Source: an uncultured Duncaniella sp. (GTDB lineage Bacteria > Bacteroidota > Bacteroidia > Bacteroidales > Muribaculaceae). From it: a stretch of DNA of 64,000 nucleotides. A model generated the notes under the pieces. It ran no database searches and was not told where the DNA came from. It saw nothing but the letters and a program-made list of their open reading frames with translations. Positions 26,201 through 33,641 of this stretch are shown here, in pieces; the stretch's first letter is position 1, and the number at the start of each line of letters is the position of its first letter. The stretch spans positions 40,152 to 104,151 of the forward strand of contig CAJTRI010000009.1 of the NCBI GenBank assembly GCA_910578615.1. Reading direction: 5' to 3'. A program made the position numbers and the translations under genes.

Positions 26201-26413
26201 CGTCTCAAAAGCCTCCAACTGGGCTACACTCTGCCCCGCAGAGTGCTTGACACCCTCGGCATCTCCACCCTCAGAGTCTATGCGTCAGCCCAGAATCTAT
26301 GGACATGGACTCCGTTTATGAAAGAAATCGTCGACCCCGAGGCCGGTTCAGCCAACGGTAAGTATTATATGCAGCAGGCAGTATATGCTTTCGGTCTCAA
26401 CGTTACATTCTAA
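23237..26413 (+). CDS. SusC/RagA-family TonB-dependent outer-membrane transporter
   Basis: A 1058-residue barrel that imports oligosaccharides across the outer membrane, energised by TonB. Domains in order: signal peptide (to about 31), a carboxypeptidase-regulatory-like domain ('IKGVVNDQNGDPLTGVTVRL'), the TonB box region 'DEIIVVGYGTQKK', the plug with 'LRIRGVATLGNQDPLVIVDG' and 'DAAAVAPYGMAGANGV', then the 22-strand barrel ending 'QAVYAFGLNVTF'. SusD follows after 19 bases. It heads the rightward PUL operon and diverges from the glycosidase operon. A substrate containing fucose, galactose and mannose is inferred from the enzymes. Confidence 0.96.
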   Translation: MKKQKSALTAAKVALPIAMFVGTGLHAGAVSVPGEMTTVSVSAQQPTNTFLIKGVVNDQNGDPLTGVTVRLADTEQGTTTDLDGKFSIKAGKGARLLFSYIGFQPQEVTIDSNAPLNITMSEDSEVLDEIIVVGYGTQKKISSTASVSSMKASEISQKPVINVSNSLAGRVAGVIAKQGTGEPGCDGASLRIRGVATLGNQDPLVIVDGVPRDFTKIDPNMIEDITLLKDAAAVAPYGMAGANGVVLVTTKKGQTGAPVFSYSGYVGFQNPTRITDQVNSYEYALMKNEAAMNAGYPNFYAYSEHDLEMFRKTCEGAPDADPDRYPNSNGLRDLIQRNSVITNHNIQLSGGSEKFQYYVSLGYAYQQGMWSTTNYQRFNLQSNLGIDATKTTRININLGGWHEDKNYPGATAGDIMYQAYRTPPVSAIRYSNGLWGQYVGKSLYGLTYRSGYSKQPADQINTTISIIQQLPFVEGLSVQAVVNYDPYRTREKTYHTPIPVYTLDASQSPYRWTEGFQGPEKPNLEQKYEERTTFTYQGMINFNRDFGKHNVNALAVIEAREHNVWNMSAKRNNYGIDIDEINAGSSDPSDIGNGGTSWKERQVGYVFRVGYNYYNLYMAEVSGRYDGHYYFAPGKRFGFFPAMSLGWNIGREKFLRENIWLTKLKLRASYGQSGNLAGGSYQYMSDYGFGTAGNIGGVPVMGMWENIQGNPLITWEKANKFDVGVEFAVLNNMLSLEADYFYENRSNMLLAPNALVPAEYGIPLSQVNAGKMHNYGVDLTINFNKRLNKDWEIGARGTFTFARNTLDEVFETEATYNNPNRRRTGRPDGTMFGYHAIGYFTYDDFNPDGSLKSGIAVQPWGQVYPGDLRYADLSGPDGVPDGKIDENDQTVIGRSNWNPEIMFGFAPNARWKNFDFDALFQGATRTNISLGETLVMPFFDSGSATKLQFTDHWTPSNQNARYPRLTSEVTVNNHRQPSDWWVRDATYIRLKSLQLGYTLPRRVLDTLGISTLRVYASAQNLWTWTPFMKEIVDPEAGSANGKYYMQQAVYAFGLNVTF

Positions 26414-26432
26414 TCCAAAGAACCATCACATC

Positions 26433-28178
26433 ATGAAATTCCCAAGATATATCATAAAGTCCCTGATGGTCGCCGCCCTTGTCTCACTGACCTCATCATG
26501 TGAAGACTGGCTCGACCTCGAACCCAAAGACCGTTTCGGCGACACCACCGTGTGGGGATCGGAAGATAACGCCGACATGTTCCTCAACGACATCTACAAC
26601 CAGTTTCCCCACCTGAACAACGAGACCCAGTGTCTCGATCAATATTCCGACAATTCATATGTGGGAGCCGAATGGATGAATGCCCGCACCACCATCTACA
26701 CTGCGGCGCTATCCCCCACAAGCTGGCTTGCCGGCCCCTGGGATATGTGGAAATGGGGACGTGAGAAAAACGACGATGCCAAGGGTCAGTACGAACGTAT
26801 ACGCTCCTGCAATCTGTTCATCGAGAAGGTAAGCGAGTCTGACTTCTCAGCAGAGTACAAGAAAGAACGCATTGCCGAGGCCCGTTTCCTCCGCGCATGG
26901 TTCTACCATTACCTGTGGATGGCCTACGGCGGTGTGCCCCTGATCACCAAGACTCTGAATGACAATACTGACAGCGACATATTCTATCCCCGCAGCACCG
27001 CGCGTGAGACCTTCGAGTTTATCACTACCGAGCTTGAAGAGATAAAGTATGACCTGCCCACGACCCGTCCCTCTTCCGAAGGTGGACGTGCCACTCGCGG
27101 AGCGGCTCTGACGCTCAAAGGATGGGTAGAACTTTTCCATGCGAGCGAGCTGCGCAATCCCAACCATGACCGCGAAAGATGGCAGGCTGCCGCCTCTACC
27201 CTCTACGAGGTTATAGATCTCAACTTATACCGTCTCCAACCCTCCATCTTAGACCTCTGGACGGCAGCTACCAACGGGAATCCCGAAGTCATCTTTGATT
27301 TCCATATGTCCAAGCAGAACGGAGGCCGCCGCGAAGGACTTTTCGGGCCGGTATTCGTCAACGGCGTCCAGTCAAGCTGGGGCAATATGCAACCCACGCA
27401 GGAGCTTGTCGATGACTACTGTATGGCAAACGGACTTCCTATCTCTGATGAAAATTCCCTCTATGACAAACAGAATCCATACAAGAACCGCGAAAAACGT
27501 TTCTACCAGAGCATTCTATATGACGGAGCAATGTGGCAGAACGAGGAGATTATCACACGTGTCGGAGTCGGCAGCCCAAACGAGATAGACACATCATCTT
27601 CAAGCGACGTGACCAATACCGGCTACTATACACGCAAGACCATAGACGAGAGCGTCAACGGTGCCGACAACCTCCAAATGAGCAACGGTATGGCCAACTA
27701 CATCTTCTTCCGCTACGCGGACGTACTTTTGATGTATGCCGAAGCCATGCTTGAATGTGACGACAAAGACACAGCCATCAAATATCTCGACATGGTACGT
27801 ACCAGAGGAGACAATATGCCCTCAATATCCGAGACATACCCCAACGGCGTGACCAAGTCGCAGCTCCGTGACATACTTCGCCGTGACCGTCGCGTAGAGC
27901 TTGCCTTCGAGGACAAACGTTTCTGGGACATAATCCGCTGGAAGATCTGTGACGGCCCTGACGGTGTGATGAACAAGCCCGTGGGCGGAATGAAGATCGA
28001 AGACACCGACGGAGACGGTGTATGGGAATACAACTATCATGAAGTGTGCCAGCGCACATTCCTGCCCCGCATGTATTACCAGCCTATTCCCCAGTATGTT
28101 CTCGACAAGAACGAGAAAATACGCGAACAGAACGGTGGCGAAGACGGCTGGGTAAACGGACAAAACCCCGGTTATTGA
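26433..28178 (+). CDS. SusD/RagB-family glycan-binding lipoprotein
   Basis: A 581-residue surface lipoprotein that caps the SusC barrel and binds glycan. The ATG at 26433 gives a lipoprotein signal with lipobox 'LTSSC' (Cys about 22); the longer in-frame start overlaps the SusC end and is rejected. It shows the SusD/RagB TPR core: 'EARFLRAWFYHYLWMAYGG' and 'RDILRRDRRVELAFEDKRFW', followed by 'RWKICDG'. The last gene-end segment 'YYQPIPQYVLDKN' is typical. It is co-transcribed with SusC. Confidence 0.95.
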   Translation: MKFPRYIIKSLMVAALVSLTSSCEDWLDLEPKDRFGDTTVWGSEDNADMFLNDIYNQFPHLNNETQCLDQYSDNSYVGAEWMNARTTIYTAALSPTSWLAGPWDMWKWGREKNDDAKGQYERIRSCNLFIEKVSESDFSAEYKKERIAEARFLRAWFYHYLWMAYGGVPLITKTLNDNTDSDIFYPRSTARETFEFITTELEEIKYDLPTTRPSSEGGRATRGAALTLKGWVELFHASELRNPNHDRERWQAAASTLYEVIDLNLYRLQPSILDLWTAATNGNPEVIFDFHMSKQNGGRREGLFGPVFVNGVQSSWGNMQPTQELVDDYCMANGLPISDENSLYDKQNPYKNREKRFYQSILYDGAMWQNEEIITRVGVGSPNEIDTSSSSDVTNTGYYTRKTIDESVNGADNLQMSNGMANYIFFRYADVLLMYAEAMLECDDKDTAIKYLDMVRTRGDNMPSISETYPNGVTKSQLRDILRRDRRVELAFEDKRFWDIIRWKICDGPDGVMNKPVGGMKIEDTDGDGVWEYNYHEVCQRTFLPRMYYQPIPQYVLDKNEKIREQNGGEDGWVNGQNPGY

Positions 28179-28212
28179 TGATGAATATGTCTAATTCATA
28201 ATACTGAATTTC

Positions 28213-29178
28213 ATGAAAATTACAAAGATAGCATACATTGCCGGTGTCTTGTCCATGACGGCAGGTTTCACCTCCTGCAATGATGACGACACACAGAGTG
28301 TCTATATCCCGGAGGCAAGGTCTCTCAGGATTATAAATTTCAATCTTGAAGACGAACTCGTCGAGACATTCCATGTGGCCTTCTCTTCAAGCGACTATGT
28401 GACCACATCAAGCTACGGAGCCAACGAGGTATCCGTCTCCCTGACTGTCGATGCCGCAAAGGTAGAGGAATATAATACCGCCTGCGGAACCGACTACGAA
28501 TTGCTGCCTGAGGATTGCTACACGCTTATAACCGAGGCCGTGATTCCGGCTGGACAAACGATGTCTGACGCTCTTGAACTACGTGTCAACGCGCAGGGCA
28601 AGATACAGCCTTTCGACTCATACCTCCTCCCGATATCTATCACCGATATATCAGGCGCACAGGCCGACGCCGTGCAACAGACAGTATATTATCTGCTTAG
28701 CGGTGCCGAGGACGCATGGAACATGCCTCTTGCCGACCGCAGCAAGTGGAAAATAGTGGAGTTCTCGTCCGAAGAGGCAAGTGGCGAGGGATCGGACAAC
28801 GGGCACGCCATACATGCGTTCGACGGTATGAACAACACTTTCTGGCACACACAGTGGAAGGGTGGCGAACCACAGCCTCCCCACCATATAGTCGTTGACA
28901 TGGGCGAGGAAGTAAAGATGCTCGGCTTCCAATACGTGTCCCGTGACCATGGCGAAGGCTGGCCTCAGGAGATAACCATGGAAACCAGCCTTGACGGAGA
29001 GAAATGGGAAGCCGCCGGCACATACAGTGACCTCCCGGCAGGAGCGTTGGAAGAGTTCCGTTCCTATTTCCCCGGTTTCAAACAGGCTCGTTACTTCCGC
29101 CTGACTATAACAGCCGTATATCATGGCAAATGGTCTACCCACATTGCCGAAATCAACGCAATCTCAATCATAAAATAA
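28213..29178 (+). CDS. Surface glycan-binding lipoprotein: DUF1735 plus F5/8C domain
   Basis: A 321-residue lipoprotein (lipobox 'GFTSC'). Residues about 45-155 form DUF1735 ('VEEYNTACGTDYELLPEDCY', 'YLLPISITDISG'), a domain common in surface binding proteins of Bacteroidota N-glycan and mucin loci. Residues about 175-321 are a discoidin/F5-8C domain ('NTFWHTQWKGGEPQPPHHIV', 'ARYFRLTITAVYHG'). Its place right after SusD, 34 bases on, marks it as the accessory glycan-binding protein of the locus. The F5/8C domain is related in type to that on the GH29 enzyme. Confidence 0.88.
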   Translation: MKITKIAYIAGVLSMTAGFTSCNDDDTQSVYIPEARSLRIINFNLEDELVETFHVAFSSSDYVTTSSYGANEVSVSLTVDAAKVEEYNTACGTDYELLPEDCYTLITEAVIPAGQTMSDALELRVNAQGKIQPFDSYLLPISITDISGAQADAVQQTVYYLLSGAEDAWNMPLADRSKWKIVEFSSEEASGEGSDNGHAIHAFDGMNNTFWHTQWKGGEPQPPHHIVVDMGEEVKMLGFQYVSRDHGEGWPQEITMETSLDGEKWEAAGTYSDLPAGALEEFRSYFPGFKQARYFRLTITAVYHGKWSTHIAEINAISIIK

Positions 29179-29191
29179 CCAAATCAAAGAA

Positions 29192-29380
29192 ATGATTAAG
29201 AAATTTCTGATCTGCACCTCAATGGTACTCACGATGATTGCGTGCCAAGAGGATCCAACAGAAGGTGTCACACTTCCGACATACCCTGACGAGGAGGAAA
29301 CCACAGCGGAAGCAACCTCGGACACAGACGCCGGAGACGGACACATGGATTATCAGGACATCATAGTCCGCAATAATTAA
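29192..29380 (+). CDS. Tiny acidic lipoprotein at the end of the PUL operon
   Basis: A 62-residue protein with a signal and lipobox 'TMIAC' (Cys18). The mature part has about 44 residues and is very acidic and Thr-rich ('DEEETTAEATSDTDAGDG'). I recognise no domain. It begins 13 bases after the preceding gene and is followed by the operon terminator, so it is very likely expressed with SusCD. It may be a small surface partner of the transporter or simply a remnant lipoprotein. Confidence 0.65.
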   Translation: MIKKFLICTSMVLTMIACQEDPTEGVTLPTYPDEEETTAEATSDTDAGDGHMDYQDIIVRNN

Positions 29381-29438
29381 ACAAGGTATAAGAATAAAAA
29401 ATATAATAGGTTACTAATAGGTTGATTTTAGGTTAAAA

Positions 29439-29473
29439 GACGGCGTTCAGGATGTGAAATCCCGAACGCCGTC
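29439..29473 (+). terminator. Bidirectional terminator between the PUL and its regulator
   Basis: GACGGCGTTC (29439-29448) pairs with GAACGCCGTC (29464-29473). It serves the SusCD operon and the convergent regulator gene ending at 29499. Confidence 0.75.
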
Positions 29474-29498
29474 ATATTTCTGACCCGTTTCCCGATAA

Positions 29499-32153
29499 TC
29501 ACTCTGCAACCTGAGAGAACGACAGACCGTATTTCTCACCCATTGTCTTCTGATATTCCTTTACAAACAGACGGTATACAGTCAGTGCCTTTTCCTTGCG
29601 GTTCTTGCGCATATTCACCTTCACGGCATATCTCATGGCCAGCTCTGACAGAGGATCTGCCACAGAGAGCACGTTGCAGGCCAGCAAGGTTGCCGAATTT
29701 TCCCCTCGCTGGTAACACTGCCTGATACGGTCAGACAGCACCTCTATCGTGAACTTCTCCACCTGCTGTCTGTAATAATCGAATATCTGTTGTTCAAGAC
29801 CTGTCATGAACTTCCCCCTTGCTATGATGTCTAGCATATCGGAAGATACGTTTTCCATCTCGTCAGAGACTGAAAAACCATCGGACAGCCGGAACAGCGA
29901 TACATAGTCACAATAGAATTCCTCTGTCATCTCGACCTTGAAATATCCTTTTCTATAAACCAGCTCGACACCGTCAAACTCTTGAAGCACCTTGCGGAGC
30001 TTGCTCATTGTCACGTTTTTAAGATTCTTTATCCTGTCCTCAGGCTTGTCAGGCCAGAATATACAGCTGAGGTCGGGTGACATGACACCCTCCTTGCTGA
30101 CACTATTAAGCAACAGGTAGACAAATATCTGACGGATCTTAGAGGAAAACAGATATGATATGTCCCGGCCATTACGGTCAAAAGCGGTAAAAAGTCCGAA
30201 CAATTGCAACGAATTGCGGCGCGGAGGGCCGACAGTCCGAATGTCATCATCATCATAGTCTTCCGGCGATACATCTTCATCACAGACGGAGATACTCCCG
30301 GTCACACATGTCTGCCCTGAATCTCCGGCGCTGTCTGCAACATCATCTGAAACCGAATCCGAAGCTATGCCTCCGACATAGTCCGTAGCATGCGTTACAG
30401 TCCTGCTTGTCCGCTTGCGCCGTCTTCCAAACCACCACCATACGGCGACGCCTGACAGAACAAGAATAAGACCGACAACAACCAGCATTGCCGACGAACC
30501 ACTTTTATCATAGCGCCTTACGGCCGCAAGGCTCACTGCCGGCGCTTTGAGAGAATATATGTTCACCGTGTTTTCACAGCACTCGTCAGGTTCTCTCACC
30601 ACTGAGTATTCCTGAACCACACAGTAAAACTTATCCAGCGACTTACTGTAATACAGGGCCGCATTGGTGGCAATTTCCTCCGAAACGATAGGTATCGAAT
30701 CAGCAAGTTCCTCGCAACTGCCATCGGCAATAGACATCTTGTAGAGTCTCAACACACTGTGCGGGTGATATTCTGGATATGCCATGACATACAGATACTC
30801 ATTATCCGGGCTTACTATAAGACGGCGAGTCGGCACACGCTTGGTCTCGGGAGCCGGTTGTTCCCATAGCTTGCTCACCTTGCGAGTCTGCAAATCTACC
30901 TTGTAAAGGTCATAGTAATACACCACGCCCACATCCTGATTGCCGGATGAATTTCCCTTACCGCCATATACATAAAGGCTTTTACCGTCAGGAGCTACAC
31001 CCATCGCCGCGAAAAACCTCGGAGGAATGACATCTCCCGAAAACCGCAATGTATCCCAGCGCGAATTGGTTATGTCATACTGGATGAAATCATTGTAATA
31101 CCGGCGGTTGCCATAACCGCCAAACATAAGCATCTTATCCTCTCCGTCAAGATAGACCGCGCTGTGATGATGCATTTGGAGATCCACGCTTCCTTTGTCA
31201 AGAACACGGCAATGACGGTTCTCAATCTCTATCTCTCCTACCACCGTTCGTTTATAGTTTAGCTCGTAAGCGAATATACTGTTACGTCCGGGATTGAAAA
31301 AGCCCATACCAAGCCGGGTGAACCAGCCGTCATCAGCCATATAAGGCTTCTTGACCACCACCCTGTCACGCAGATTAAAATTCAACAGTGAATCACGCGA
31401 ATAAATCAGGAACTGGTCACGCTCATCGGCAAAAACACATCCGGCAGGAGTGGATAAAGACGTTGTGAATATGTGATCCCAGTAATAGGAACGGTTTATA
31501 AGCCATATCGGATTTACAACTTCGCCCATCACACGCCCGTCGGCCGAATGAACCTCCGAACCGTTGCTCTCGTCAAGAGGGAACTCGTATCTACGTCCGT
31601 TAAGACTGATTTTCAAAGAATTTATCGCAAATGATGCCGTCTCGATAATATGGTCGCACATCCCGAAAAAGAATCGTGGAGCAAATTTATTGCCGGTCAG
31701 CCCTATATTGCCCAGACCCTCGGTCTTGTCTCCAACCGTGACAGAGGCGCTGTCAGCCTCCATATACAATTTCAGAACTACGGGCAAGCCGTTCGGAAAA
31801 TCATCCACAGGAAACCCTGCCGAAGTAAGCATCTGCCTGCCGTCCTGCGCAAACGAGACAAAACCGACATCGTCTCTAATCGTATACGTGAGATTAAAAG
31901 CCTCAGGGCCGTCGGCATTCTTCAAGAAAAATATATATCCGAGACTCTTTATGTTGAGAGGTGTATACTCGAACTCTACCGAAAGCGAGTCAACAGGGCC
32001 TGGTTCGGTGCCGTTTGTGAACAGACGCAGCGACGACCGTTCCGAGAAACGTCTTTCATTGCCTGGAAAAGCCAAGCCTCCCGAGCTGCATAACCCGTTG
32101 AATGACAATATCGACACAACAAGTGCAGCAATAAATATTATGGTTCTTCTCAT
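29499..32153 (-). CDS. Transmembrane one-component regulator: LamG-like and Kelch sensor with SARP-type wHTH/BTAD
   Basis: An 884-residue protein with an unusual layout. A signal peptide is followed by a LamG-like beta-sandwich (about 30-200). A Kelch-type beta-propeller comes next (about 225-540; repeats 'DKMLMFGGYGNRRYYNDFI' and 'GKSLYVYGGKGNSS'). One membrane helix lies at about 554-575 (MLVVVGLILVLSGVAVWWWF) before an Arg-rich stop. A long acidic linker follows, then a cytoplasmic winged helix of SARP type (about 645-745, 'IRQIFVYLLLNSVSKEGVMS', 'IFWPD', 'KNVTMSKLRKVLQEF') and a helical BTAD domain. It would sense a periplasmic ligand and bind DNA directly. Convergent with the SusCD operon, it is the likely PUL regulator. 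Confidence 0.75.
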   Translation of the reverse strand: MRRTIIFIAALVVSILSFNGLCSSGGLAFPGNERRFSERSSLRLFTNGTEPGPVDSLSVEFEYTPLNIKSLGYIFFLKNADGPEAFNLTYTIRDDVGFVSFAQDGRQMLTSAGFPVDDFPNGLPVVLKLYMEADSASVTVGDKTEGLGNIGLTGNKFAPRFFFGMCDHIIETASFAINSLKISLNGRRYEFPLDESNGSEVHSADGRVMGEVVNPIWLINRSYYWDHIFTTSLSTPAGCVFADERDQFLIYSRDSLLNFNLRDRVVVKKPYMADDGWFTRLGMGFFNPGRNSIFAYELNYKRTVVGEIEIENRHCRVLDKGSVDLQMHHHSAVYLDGEDKMLMFGGYGNRRYYNDFIQYDITNSRWDTLRFSGDVIPPRFFAAMGVAPDGKSLYVYGGKGNSSGNQDVGVVYYYDLYKVDLQTRKVSKLWEQPAPETKRVPTRRLIVSPDNEYLYVMAYPEYHPHSVLRLYKMSIADGSCEELADSIPIVSEEIATNAALYYSKSLDKFYCVVQEYSVVREPDECCENTVNIYSLKAPAVSLAAVRRYDKSGSSAMLVVVGLILVLSGVAVWWWFGRRRKRTSRTVTHATDYVGGIASDSVSDDVADSAGDSGQTCVTGSISVCDEDVSPEDYDDDDIRTVGPPRRNSLQLFGLFTAFDRNGRDISYLFSSKIRQIFVYLLLNSVSKEGVMSPDLSCIFWPDKPEDRIKNLKNVTMSKLRKVLQEFDGVELVYRKGYFKVEMTEEFYCDYVSLFRLSDGFSVSDEMENVSSDMLDIIARGKFMTGLEQQIFDYYRQQVEKFTIEVLSDRIRQCYQRGENSATLLACNVLSVADPLSELAMRYAVKVNMRKNRKEKALTVYRLFVKEYQKTMGEKYGLSFSQVAE

Positions 32154-32210
32154 GGTGATTTAAAGACTATGGCAGGCAAAACATAATAGCTAAGTATGAT
32201 TTATGAACCG

Positions 32211-32242
32211 CAAAGATACTATAAATTCCGAAATAATGCCAA
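32211..32242 (-). promoter_or_regulatory. Promoter of the Kelch-SARP regulator
   Basis: On the minus strand TTG (32242-32240), 21 bases, then TATCTTTG (32218-32211). It lies about 55 bases ahead of the ATG at 32153. Confidence 0.65.
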
Positions 32243-32281
32243 TAAGGTATCGTTTTGGGTAAATTTTTAAATTTGTCTTAA

Positions 32282-32332
32282 AAGGCCCGTCTTATCCGAC
32301 CCTACCTGTGACAAATTGTATATACGGGCCTT
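32282..32332. promoter_or_regulatory. Wide inverted repeat between divergent promoters
   Basis: AAGGCCCGT (32282-32290) and ACGGGCCTT (32324-32332) are exact inverse copies whose centres are 42 bases apart, about four helical turns. The repeat sits between the regulator and ROK promoters. It could be a bound operator or a long-loop hairpin. Confidence 0.4.
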
Positions 32333-32337
32333 ATTTA

Positions 32338-32369
32338 TTTGGTATTCAGACTAATTATTATTACCTTTG
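32338..32369 (+). promoter_or_regulatory. Promoter of the ROK kinase gene
   Basis: TTTG 32338-32341, a 20-base spacer and TACCTTTG 32362-32369, a perfect consensus. The leader is about 36 bases. Confidence 0.75.
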
Positions 32370-32411
32370 TAGGAAACTAACGCCTTCCGACCAATCACAA
32401 AATATAGATCC

Positions 32412-33512
32412 ATGTATAAAAAAGACCAACGGGTAGTCATAACACTCGATGCAGGAGGTACAAACTTCGTATTCAGCGCAATGCGTGGCTGCGACTTCAT
32501 CATTGAACCCGTCACATACCAGTCTAACTCCCACGATCTCGACCTATGTCTCTCGACAATGGTAAAGGGATTTCAAGAAGTAATCGATAAACTCGATGAG
32601 AAACCGTGCGCCATAAGTTTCGCGTTCCCCGGGCCGGCCGACTACAAGGCAGGAATCATCGGAGGCTACCTTCCGAATTTTCCATCTTTCCGTGACGGCG
32701 TGGCTCTCGGGCCGTTCCTCAAATCCAAATTCGGCCTTCCTGTCTATATAAATAACGACGGAGACCTCTTTGCCCTCGGCGAGGCCACCGGCGGCGCCCT
32801 CAGCGAGATCAACGACAAAATAGAGGCTCTTGGCGGCACCCGCAGATACAATAACCTGCTCGGCTATACTTTCGGCACAGGACTTGGGATAGGCTCGGTC
32901 ATAGACGGCCGTCTGAATCTTGGAAACAATGCCTGTGTAGAGACATTCTGTCTACGGAACAAATTCGAACCTGAAATAATCGTGGAAGAAGGCGCATCTA
33001 TCCGCGCCGTAAAAAGATATTACGCCACCATAACCGGCTGTGAGCACGAACTGACCCCATACGACATCTTCAAAATAGCCGAAGGAGAGAAAGACGGTGA
33101 CCGTGATGCAGCCATAAAGAGCTTCGAAATGTTCGGCGAGGTGGCCGGAGATGCCTTTACCTCGGCCATAACGCTTACCGACTCGCTCGTAGTCATTGGC
33201 GGCGGACTCACAGGTGCGATGAAATACATCAAACCCGCACTCCTCAAAGAGCTAAGGTCTACACTGTCCACACGTAGCGGAGAGCCTGTACAACGTGTGC
33301 AGATGAATGTCTTTGACCTCGACAACGAGGAGGAATTCAAACAGTTCGCTGCCGGAAACGCCAGACCTCTCAAAGTCTATGGAACTGACGAGACAGTTAT
33401 GTATGACCCTACAAAGCGCACGGGAGTGATGATTTCCAAACTCGGCGCATCAAAGGCCATATCGATAGGTGCATACGTTTTCGCACTGCAAAATCTGGAT
33501 AACAGGAACTGA
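32412..33512 (+). CDS. ROK-family sugar kinase
   Basis: A 366-residue cytoplasmic sugar kinase, probably phosphorylating a hexose (glucose, mannose or N-acetylmannosamine class). It shows the phosphate-1 motif 'LDAGGTNFVF', the substrate and catalytic-base motif 'YINNDGDLFALGE', and the adenosine motif 'SLVVIGGGLTGAMKYI'. The ROK zinc motif CxCGxxGC is absent; the equivalent region reads 'NNACVETFCL'. There is no N-terminal HTH, so it is an enzyme rather than a NagC-type repressor. It has its own promoter and terminator and lies beside the PUL regulator, so it may phosphorylate sugars released by that locus. Confidence 0.85.
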   Translation: MYKKDQRVVITLDAGGTNFVFSAMRGCDFIIEPVTYQSNSHDLDLCLSTMVKGFQEVIDKLDEKPCAISFAFPGPADYKAGIIGGYLPNFPSFRDGVALGPFLKSKFGLPVYINNDGDLFALGEATGGALSEINDKIEALGGTRRYNNLLGYTFGTGLGIGSVIDGRLNLGNNACVETFCLRNKFEPEIIVEEGASIRAVKRYYATITGCEHELTPYDIFKIAEGEKDGDRDAAIKSFEMFGEVAGDAFTSAITLTDSLVVIGGGLTGAMKYIKPALLKELRSTLSTRSGEPVQRVQMNVFDLDNEEEFKQFAAGNARPLKVYGTDETVMYDPTKRTGVMISKLGASKAISIGAYVFALQNLDNRN

Positions 33513-33566
33513 TTGCATGATGCGCACCTTACTTAGATTATTGGGCGGTACCGCATCATAGATCGC

Positions 33567-33624
33567 AACAAACCCCGCATATCCATATCCTTTCAAATCA
33601 AGACATGGATATGCGGGGTTTGTT
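33567..33624 (+). terminator. Very strong bidirectional terminator
   Basis: A 20-bp perfect stem (33567-33586 with 33605-33624) with A-rich and T-rich flanks. It lies between the ROK gene and the convergent TolC-type gene ending at 33642. Confidence 0.85.
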
Positions 33625-33641
33625 CTGAAACACTTCTTTGA

